64,000 bases of DNA, from NCBI GenBank assembly GCA_025449845.1, contig JANWIP010000019.1, forward strand, positions 1 through 64,000. The letters are read 5' to 3'. Origin of the DNA: Solirubrobacteraceae bacterium. GTDB taxonomy: Bacteria > Actinomycetota > Thermoleophilia > Solirubrobacterales > Solirubrobacteraceae. A program made the position numbers and the translations under genes. The notes beneath the pieces were generated by a model. The model was not told where the DNA came from, made no database searches, and worked only from the letters and a program-made list of their open reading frames with translations. This document shows, one piece after another, positions 48,270 through 55,880 of the stretch (its first letter is position 1; each line of letters starts with the position of its first letter).

Positions 48270-50350
48270 CTTGACACCTGGCTCAATAACCGCTGGATCT
48301 CATCCTCCAACGCCTTGATCTCAGCATCGATCTCCTCCAGCGGACGCGGCGGCACGTACTTGTAGAAATGCCGGGTCAACGGGATTTCGTACCCGATCTT
48401 GGTCTTCTCATGATCAACCCAGGCGTCCGGGACGTAAGGCAATACCTCTTCGCGCATGTAGTCATCAACCGTAGTCCGATATGTCAGTGTGTCGAAACGC
48501 TCCGTGGGATCCTCGACGAACGAAACCGGTACCGAAGGCAAAGGCACGTTCTCGCTGTCGCGCAACTCCGGATCCGGCTCTGGATTCCCCTTGTGATCGG
48601 CGATGACGGGCGCCTCCTCGTCACGCACCGCAAGCGCCGCCCAGACGGCCTTCTGCGCCGGCGCGGCGAGATCAAGGCCGGTGAGGGAAGACCCAAAGGC
48701 CTTGATCACCTCTTTTTGCGTCGAGAACTGAGCATCCCGATTCGCCGCGAGCAGTTCACGCAGGACCATCCGCACATCCTCAGGCGTCTTCTGGATGGCC
48801 TTCGTGGCCAGCACGGCGGCGATAGTCTCGTCAGTGACCTCCCAACGCAGTCGAAGCGGCCGCTCGACCGTGATCCGCAGAAACCCAAACGCCTCGTTGG
48901 GAAAGATCTTGACCTGATTGCCCTCGGCGAACTCGCCGTATAGCCGCGTAATGTCCTCGATCTGCGCGGCGGAGATCTCCTTGCGCTTGGCCCCGAGGGA
49001 CTTGCGCATCTTGATGAAATACTCGCGCGCGTCGACGAGCTGCACCTTCCCCTGCCGCTCGGGCGCCTTGCGGTTGGTGACAATCCAGAAGTAGGTCGAG
49101 ATACCGGTGTTGTAGAAGAGCTGGTCGGGCAAGGCGACGACGGCCTCAAGCCAGTCGTTCTCGATGATCCAACGGCGAATCTCAGACTCACCGGAGCCGG
49201 CGGCGCCGGTGAACAGAGGGGAGCCGTTGAAGACGATGCCCACACGCGAGCCGCCATCCTCGGGCCGCTGCATCTTGGAGATCATGTGCTGGAGGAAGAG
49301 AAAGGAGCCGTCGTTGATGCGGGGCAGGCCGGCGCCGAAGCGGCCGGTGAAACCGTGCGTCTGGGCCTCCTTGCGCACCTCGTCTTCGACCTTCTTCCAC
49401 TCCACGCCGAAGGGCGGATTGACGAGGAGGTAGTCGAAGCGCTCGCCCTCGTGGTGATCTTCGGAGAATGAGTTGCCGTAGGCGATGTGCGAGGCGTTCT
49501 GGCCCTTCAGCATCATGTCTGAGCGGCAGACGGCGTAGGTTTCGGCGTTGAGCTCTTGTCCGTAGACCTCAAGCTGCGCGCGCGGGTTCAGGGCGCGCAG
49601 ATGATCCTCGGCGACCGAGAGCATGCCGCCCGTGCCACATGCTGGGTCACAGAGCGTCTTGACGATTCCAGGCTTGGTGAGGATGTCGTCGGCATCATCG
49701 ATGAAGAGCAGGTTGACCATTAGGCGGATGACCTCGCGCGGTGTGAAATGCTCGCCGGCCGTCTCATTGGATAGCTCGGAGAACCTGCGAATGAGCTCCT
49801 CGTAGAGGTAGCCCATCTCGATGTTCGAGACCACCTTCGGATGCAGATCGATCTCGGCGAACTTGCCAATGACCTGGTAGAGGACGTTGGCCCTGCGCAG
49901 CCGATCGATCTGGACGCTGAAGTCGAACTTCTCGATGATGTCCTTCGCCGCTTCAGAAAAGCCCCCGATATAGAGGTTCAGCGAGTCGGCGATCGTGCTG
50001 GGGTCATCGAGGAGCTTCGTGAAGGTGAGGGGAGAGACGTTGTAGAACTGCTCATTCGCGACGGCCTGCAACACGGGCTCGACATTCTCGATCTTGCTTG
50101 AGATCTCCTTGTGCTTGGCCAGCACGGCCTGTTTGGTCGGCTCAAGTACACAGTCAAGGCGGCGGATGACGGTCAGCGGCAGGACCACCTTGCCGTATTC
50201 GGACTGTTTGTAATCTCCCCGCAGGAGGTCGGCGACACTCCAGATGAAGGCCGCGTGATTGCGGATCGTCTCGCTCCGGGGACTGGGAGCACTAGCTGCT
50301 TCTGTTGCCATGGTCGGCAAGGGTACTGACAGGGGAGACGGCCGGGCCAC
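48266..50350 (-). CDS. hsdM: Type I restriction modification methyltransferase subunit M
   Basis: VKTLCDPACGTGGMLSVAEDHL; YLLVNPPFGVEW. Confidence 0.95.
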   Translation of the reverse strand: MARPSPLSVPLPTMATEAASAPSPRSETIRNHAAFIWSVADLLRGDYKQSEYGKVVLPLTVIRRLDCVLEPTKQAVLAKHKEISSKIENVEPVLQAVANEQFYNVSPLTFTKLLDDPSTIADSLNLYIGGFSEAAKDIIEKFDFSVQIDRLRRANVLYQVIGKFAEIDLHPKVVSNIEMGYLYEELIRRFSELSNETAGEHFTPREVIRLMVNLLFIDDADDILTKPGIVKTLCDPACGTGGMLSVAEDHLRALNPRAQLEVYGQELNAETYAVCRSDMMLKGQNASHIAYGNSFSEDHHEGERFDYLLVNPPFGVEWKKVEDEVRKEAQTHGFTGRFGAGLPRINDGSFLFLQHMISKMQRPEDGGSRVGIVFNGSPLFTGAAGSGESEIRRWIIENDWLEAVVALPDQLFYNTGISTYFWIVTNRKAPERQGKVQLVDAREYFIKMRKSLGAKRKEISAAQIEDITRLYGEFAEGNQVKIFPNEAFGFLRITVERPLRLRWEVTDETIAAVLATKAIQKTPEDVRMVLRELLAANRDAQFSTQKEVIKAFGSSLTGLDLAAPAQKAVWAALAVRDEEAPVIADHKGNPEPDPELRDSENVPLPSVPVSFVEDPTERFDTLTYRTTVDDYMREEVLPYVPDAWVDHEKTKIGYEIPLTRHFYKYVPPRPLEEIDAEIKALEDEIQRLLSQVSS

Positions 50351-50846
50351 GACGGACGATTTGCCGAGCCATGTGATCGGCTTGATCTGGCGATCCTTCG
50401 GGCTGGCGTTGATCCACTAGCCTTTGGGGCGTCATTGCTTGGCTCTACTAAGCCGTTTCCCGCATGGTTGAGCGGGATCTGCTAGATATGCGCTTCCCAC
50501 GCTGGGCACCCTTACGCCGCTAGGAGCCGCCTGAAACCGCACGATCCGTGCTTGGGCTGGCGCGGATTTGGCGCGAGTTGGGCCGGGGTTGGTTGAGGGT
50601 TTGTTGGGCCAGGTCGCCGCCGCGGGCCGAGCAGCCGAGCATCGTCAAAGAATTTGAGCGGGTCATGTAGCCCGCAATCCGGCTCATTTGCAGGCTTTAC
50701 GACGGGACTAACCGGAGTTCTATCGAACCACGATCTACAGGAGTCGTTGGGCCGTGTGGCCAAGAAGCTAGCGACCGTCCGGGACCAGCGGTGATCCTCG
50801 ACGGCAGGCTGTTGTCTGTCGGCAGCGGCCTCGCCGACCGGGTTGG

Positions 50847-51041
50847 GTGCTGAAGGCTGTCGTCCAAGTGATGACCGATCGGGGCGAGCCGATGCGAGCC
50901 AAGGACATCCAGGCATCTGTTGAGGCATTGGTAGGCGAGCCGGTTTCGTGGTCGTCGATCAGAGGCGCCCTGGCTGAACACGCCTCGGGCTCCTCGCGTC
51001 GATTCGTGCGGGTGTCGAGGGGACGGTACGTGCTGGCATAA
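50847..51041 (+). CDS. Small HTH/HARE-like winged-helix protein
   Basis: MLKAVVQVMTDRGEPMRAKDIQASVEALVGEPVSWSSIRGALAEHASGSSRRFVRVSRGRYVLA. Confidence 0.5.
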   Translation: MLKAVVQVMTDRGEPMRAKDIQASVEALVGEPVSWSSIRGALAEHASGSSRRFVRVSRGRYVLA

Positions 51042-51108
51042 GGCTCGTTGGTAGGGCGGGTGCGCCAGTCTGCGGCACACGTCCGCGCCGCGCCTCATGA
51101 TGGCGCCG

Positions 51109-51368
51109 TGCCCCGCGTCAGCTTCTTCTACGGCATCGTGATCACGATGTATTTCTACGACCACCAGCCGCCCCACTTCCATGCGCAGTACGCCGAGTAC
51201 CATGCGGCGATCGCGATTGACGGCGCGAAGGTGCTTGTAGGCGAACTGCCGGGCCGTGCGCTCAAGCTCGTGGCAGAGTGGGCGGCCCTCCACCGCGAGG
51301 AGCTTGAGGCCGATTGGGAGCGTGTATATGGCGGGACCATGCCCGAGTCGATTGACCCGTTGCCGTAA
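51109..51368 (+). CDS. DUF4160-family protein
   Basis: MPRVSFFYGIVITMYFYDHQPPHFHAQYAEYHAAIAIDGAKVLVGELPGRALKLVAEWAALHREEL. Confidence 0.85.
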
Positions 51369-51377
51369 GATGGAGCG

Positions 51378-51641
51378 ATGATGTTCGTGACCGTGACATC
51401 GGTCGAGGTGCTTGGCCACTACCGGCTTCGGCTCGGCTTCAGCGATGGGAGCCGGCGCGACGTCGATCTCACCGGAGAGCTGCATGGCCCGGTCTTCGAG
51501 CCGCTGGCCGATCCGGCCTTCTTCGCACAGGTGCGGGTGGACGACGAACTTGGCACTGTCGTCTGGCCCAACGGCGCCGATCTCGATCCGCTTGTGTTGC
51601 ACGGAGACTTCGAGCCGGCTTCTCGCCTCGTCCATCACTGA
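51378..51641 (+). CDS. DUF2442-family protein
   Basis: VTVTSVEVLGHYRLRLGFSDGSRRDVDLTGELHGPVFEPLADPAFFAQVRVDDELGTVVWPNGADLDPLVLH. Confidence 0.85.
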   Translation: MMFVTVTSVEVLGHYRLRLGFSDGSRRDVDLTGELHGPVFEPLADPAFFAQVRVDDELGTVVWPNGADLDPLVLHGDFEPASRLVHH

Positions 51642-52258
51642 TCGCAGAGGACGATCTCGGCCACCCTGGCAGCTGCGATGGGTAGTACGTCGTCCCAGCC
51701 TGCGGAAAGTGGGCGAAGCCTTGCGGACGCACAAACCAAGTAGGGACGGTGGCCCCTACGATGAGCGCCAGCTAGTCGCGTGCGCAAAGCGCGATGCCGC
51801 AGGCGAAGTCGTGAAGCACCACATCGCCGATCATGTGTCGATACTCCAACTGTCGAGCCTCTACGAGCCTGCGATGAGTCGCGTGGGTAGGCGACGTCGC
51901 GATGTGCGACTGAGTTACGCGGTGCTGACTCAATCGCCGCTGCAGTCATCTGCATGAGGGACTGCTTGCGGCAACTAGGCGGTCGTGTAGCTCAGAGAGC
52001 AGCGGCGCCGTATTACCCTCCGCGCCGCCCAGCGACAGCATCGCCCATCCTGCTTGCTTCACAAGGGCCCTCAGTGACGAGCCACGACAGCTCCGCCTCG
52101 GCCAGAGACCCTTCCTCGTCGTCACCGGCAGCCTTAGTCGAGCCAGGTCGTTGATATAGGAGAGGCGGGCCGCCCAGTCTGCGGGCATGTTGGCGCGCGT
52201 CGCTCTAGCACCTCAATTGCTCGGCTCGGGTCGGCATTGAGCACCGGGTTCTGTCTAT

Positions 52259-52540
52259 TTGAGCGCGGCCATATGGGCGATCGAGGGACGCGCGGCTACG
52301 AGCATGCAGGCAGAACGTCCGAGCCAAAAGCAATACGCGGCTCACGCGGGAATATTCAAGGCCGTGCACGGGCACCCGCTCGATGCCGGCTTGGCCACCG
52401 AGGAGGGCGAGCTGGCGCCGGAGATGTGCCTGGCCGCCCACGCTCCCTGGGTGGTCGGCTCCTCCTACTTCGAGCAGGATTTGATCGTCACCGAGGTCGG
52501 CTGCGAGGTGCTCGGGCGAGCGGTTGAGCGCCGGCGGTAG
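52259..52540 (+). pseudogene. Possible truncated M24-peptidase C-terminal fragment
   Basis: ELAPEMCLAAHAPWVVGSSYFEQDLIVTEVGCEVLG resembles the C-terminus of Xaa-Pro peptidases; too short for a full enzyme. Confidence 0.35.
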
Positions 52541-52578
52541 GGCCTGACTGGCAGCAAAATGCGAAGGCGAACAGGTGA

Positions 52579-52611
52579 TGTGAGGTGGGACAGATACAGT
52601 CCCACCTCACA
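52579..52611 (-). terminator. 13-bp perfect hairpin TGTGAGGTGGGAC-7nt-GTCCCACCTCACA
   Basis: ~33 nt downstream of the minus-strand stop at 52644; no U-tract. Confidence 0.65.
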
Positions 52612-52643
52612 GGGTCCTTGCCAAGGACAAGACTTCAGAGAAG

Positions 52644-53339
52644 TCAGACCGATTCGGCACCTTCCGCTTTGAATACTAAGCCTCTCAATTCATACTTTTC
52701 ACTCGCTGCGGGAACAGGGCATATCGGGTTTTTCCCGACCTTAAGCCCGAAGATTGCTTCTCCTTCGAGTTGCCCAATGCCGCCTTCCGTGACGTTGACG
52801 GTGGCTTTCATATTTGCGCCCGCGCCTAGTTCTGTTTTTAGGAGTCCAACGTTGATACCTTGATCTGTGGTTACTCCCGTTTCCATTCCAGCAGGAATTT
52901 GAATTTCACAGGTGGGTTCCGAGCCAGTTCCCACTTTTATCAGACAAGGACTCCCGACTCCACCACTCGCTAGGGTTGTTTGTCTCTGGACCAATCGGAG
53001 GTTGCATGCTTTGATCATTGTGGGAACACCAGCGCTACCACTTACTTTAGTTGTACAACTAGGTCCCCATTCTTTGACTTGGACCAGCATATCCGGACCC
53101 TGTGTAGTCTCGGTCTGTTGCGTTTTAATCTGCCCTTTTCCTTGAATATGCCATTGAGCTTTTATTTCGGCTGGAGGGCATACTACTTTTACCGCCGTGC
53201 CGAGAGTAAATTCACCAGATTCAATAACATTAATATTTCCTTGCTTTTGCCCGGATTTAAACGCAGCTGCCGGTGTGGCCGAGAATGCAACGATTGCGGC
53301 CAAGCCTACTAGGGCGCTCAGCATCTTGAGTCTGTACAT
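52644..53339 (-). CDS. Secreted protein of unknown function
   Basis: Signal peptide MYRLKMLSALVGLAAIVAFSATPAAA; 231 aa. Confidence 0.7.
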   Translation of the reverse strand: MYRLKMLSALVGLAAIVAFSATPAAAFKSGQKQGNINVIESGEFTLGTAVKVVCPPAEIKAQWHIQGKGQIKTQQTETTQGPDMLVQVKEWGPSCTTKVSGSAGVPTMIKACNLRLVQRQTTLASGGVGSPCLIKVGTGSEPTCEIQIPAGMETGVTTDQGINVGLLKTELGAGANMKATVNVTEGGIGQLEGEAIFGLKVGKNPICPVPAASEKYELRGLVFKAEGAESV

Positions 53340-53467
53340 TCGATGTTACTCCTTCTGAGGATTGCTGTTTTGGCGTTAGAGCTCCGTTTCCCTTGAAGCG
53401 CAAGGGCCTCGTGCTCCTCACCGCTCAAGCGGGGAGTTTGGGGCTACCTGTGCACTTCACTTGTGCA

Positions 53468-53502
53468 TGTGACCTATTTGGTCCGTGTGACCTCTTAGGT
53501 CC
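53468..53502. promoter_or_regulatory. Two tandem 17-bp repeats TGTGACCTATTTGGTCC / TGTGACCTCTTAGGTCC, each an imperfect palindrome
   Basis: 18-bp period in the intergenic region between the divergent ORFs at 53339(-) and 53711(+). Confidence 0.6.
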
Positions 53503-53710
53503 ACTGATCATCCTAACAAGATCTTTGATCCTAAACAAGCGATGTCTCCCATCTCTTAGAAGACCTACAAAACCGCTGTCCTGGCGTCGAGTGCAATCTG
53601 ATCCGAGAGTTCGCTCAAATAGGAGACAGAGCTTGCGAAGCCGCCACCAAAGAAGCAGACTTACTCTCTAGCTTCAGCTAGGCCTACTAGATTCGCACGA
53701 GGAATAGCCT

Positions 53711-55879
53711 ATGCTCGACGGACTCAGCGAGAGTGCGCGCTTGCTTGATACAAGCAGAGCATCTGTCACGCTGGTTGTCGCCTTGGCGATGCTTCTGGTT
53801 GGCGGAGGATCGCTTGTGTATGCATCTCCGCCTCTCCCGGATGGCCGGGCTTGGGAGATGGTCTCGCCGCTGGACAAGAACGGCGGCGATATCGTGGGCA
53901 TCGAAGGCGCTAACGGAGGCGGGGTCGTGCAGGCGTCCGCAGATGGCCAAGCCGTCACCTACGTATCTTACGGAGCATTTTCTGACCCGCGCGCGGCACC
54001 AATCGCCAGCCAGTATGCGGCGCGTCGCATCAATGGCAGTGGCTGGCTCTCCCAAAGCATAGACCTTCCGACAAGCAGTCAGACCATGCACTTCGGCGGC
54101 TCGGGCACCCCATATGACGCGTTTTCGACGGATCTTTCAATGGGGCTGGTGTTCGGTGGAAGTCGGGGGGGTTCAAACTTATCGCGGCCGGTCGAAAGCC
54201 CACCACTGGCGGGAGCACCGGCAGGATACGAAAACTACTACCTGAATAGCATCGCGAACGGTGGTGCGCTGCAACCACTACTGACCAACACTCCAAGCGT
54301 GCCCCCTGGAGAATTTGGCCTTGAATTCCTTGGGTCGACGCCCGATCTGAGCCACGTCATCGTGCGCAGCTCAGCGGCATTGGGTGGGCATCCATCAGAA
54401 GAACCAGGACATTTTAACCTGTACGAGTGGGGTGGGGCTACAGGAGCCTTCCAGCTCATCAACGTTCGCCCCAGCGGAGCCGTGGAAACGATATATCCGT
54501 TGTTCGGAGGCGGCTCTGACCGACAGGACGGGGCCATCTCCAAAGACGGCGCACGGGTGATCTGGAGAGGAGAATCCGCCCTCTACATGCGCGAAAGCAT
54601 TGGAACGGATTCGGCAAGGACGGTGCAGATTGATGCGCCCGGCGGAGAAGGCTCCTACCTGGCGGCCGATGATGCCGGGACAAGAGTGTTCTTTGGGGAT
54701 ACCCAGAAGTTGACGGCCACCGCAACTGCATCAAATGGCGGCGTCGGAAACTTGTACATGTATGAGCCTGGCGCCCCAGAAGGCGCAGGCTTGGTTGACC
54801 TGACCGAAGATCACATAGATCCACAGGGCGCCGAAGTGCAGGGTGTCCTCGGTGTGAGTAAAGACGGCTCGTACGCGTACTTTGTTGCAAACGGAGTGCT
54901 CGCCTCGGGCGCGTCCCCGGGCAACTGCTCGATCGGCGGTAATTCTGAAAGCAGGTGCAACCTTTATGTCTGGCATGAAGGAGAAGGAACGAGGTTCATC
55001 GCGACGCTTTCGGGCGACGATGAACGAAGCAACTCTGTCTACAATGCCCTGGGCGTGGCGTTTGACTGGAGCGCCAGGCTGGGCGTGCGGACCACGCGAC
55101 TGTCGCCCGACGGCAGAACTTTATTGTTCATGTCGAACCAGAGCCTAACGGGTTACGACAACAGAGTCAGCATCGGCACCAGCTGTGGAGCTGACGCTCT
55201 CGCACATCCTTTGCCAGCGGCGTGTGAGGAGGTGTTCTTGTATGAAGCAGGTGTGGGGCTTACCTGCATATCGTGCAATCCAAATGGTACGCGCCCAATC
55301 GGTCCCTCGAGCATCCCAGGTGCCACTAACTTCAATCTTGTAACTGGGCAGTATCAATCGCGAGCACTAGCGCAGGATGGGGCTGACAAGCGAGTCTTCT
55401 TTGATAGCGGAGATGCTGTAGTTCCACAGGACACCAATGGCAAGGAGGATGTATATGAGTACGAGAACGGCCACACCTATCTATTATCTGATGGCATCGA
55501 TGGCAACGGGGCGAGATTTGTCGACGCCAGTGCCAGTGGCGATGATGTGTTCTTCATCAGCCGGGCACAGCTCGTAGGTCAGGATACCGACCAGCTCGTT
55601 GACCTCTACGATGTACGTGCGCCCCACGTACCGGGAGAAGCAGTCGGCTTCCCGGCACCGGCTGTGACTGGCGCATGTGACGGAGAAGAGTGTCTGCCTG
55701 GAGCCCCGTCAACACCCGAGTACGCGCCACTGTCCAGCCTCCTGCTTACGGGCCCGGAAAGCGCTCCCTCTACCACCCCGCGGTCGGCTATAAAGGCGAA
55801 GCCGAAGAAGAGATCCGACAAAAAGCCGAAGAAGAAGCCCAAGAAGAAGAAGAGCGGCAAGAAAAGACGGGGTGACTGA
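53711..55879 (+). CDS. Large secreted beta-propeller-like surface protein with polylysine C-terminus
   Basis: PPLPDGRAWEMVSPLDKNGGDI; repeated ...DGTRVFFGDTQ / SKDGSYAYFVANG / SPDGRTLLFMSNQ blades; tail KAKPKKRSDKKPKKKPKKKKSGKKRRGD. Confidence 0.7.
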   Translation: MLDGLSESARLLDTSRASVTLVVALAMLLVGGGSLVYASPPLPDGRAWEMVSPLDKNGGDIVGIEGANGGGVVQASADGQAVTYVSYGAFSDPRAAPIASQYAARRINGSGWLSQSIDLPTSSQTMHFGGSGTPYDAFSTDLSMGLVFGGSRGGSNLSRPVESPPLAGAPAGYENYYLNSIANGGALQPLLTNTPSVPPGEFGLEFLGSTPDLSHVIVRSSAALGGHPSEEPGHFNLYEWGGATGAFQLINVRPSGAVETIYPLFGGGSDRQDGAISKDGARVIWRGESALYMRESIGTDSARTVQIDAPGGEGSYLAADDAGTRVFFGDTQKLTATATASNGGVGNLYMYEPGAPEGAGLVDLTEDHIDPQGAEVQGVLGVSKDGSYAYFVANGVLASGASPGNCSIGGNSESRCNLYVWHEGEGTRFIATLSGDDERSNSVYNALGVAFDWSARLGVRTTRLSPDGRTLLFMSNQSLTGYDNRVSIGTSCGADALAHPLPAACEEVFLYEAGVGLTCISCNPNGTRPIGPSSIPGATNFNLVTGQYQSRALAQDGADKRVFFDSGDAVVPQDTNGKEDVYEYENGHTYLLSDGIDGNGARFVDASASGDDVFFISRAQLVGQDTDQLVDLYDVRAPHVPGEAVGFPAPAVTGACDGEECLPGAPSTPEYAPLSSLLLTGPESAPSTTPRSAIKAKPKKRSDKKPKKKPKKKKSGKKRRGD

Positions 55880-55880
55880 C

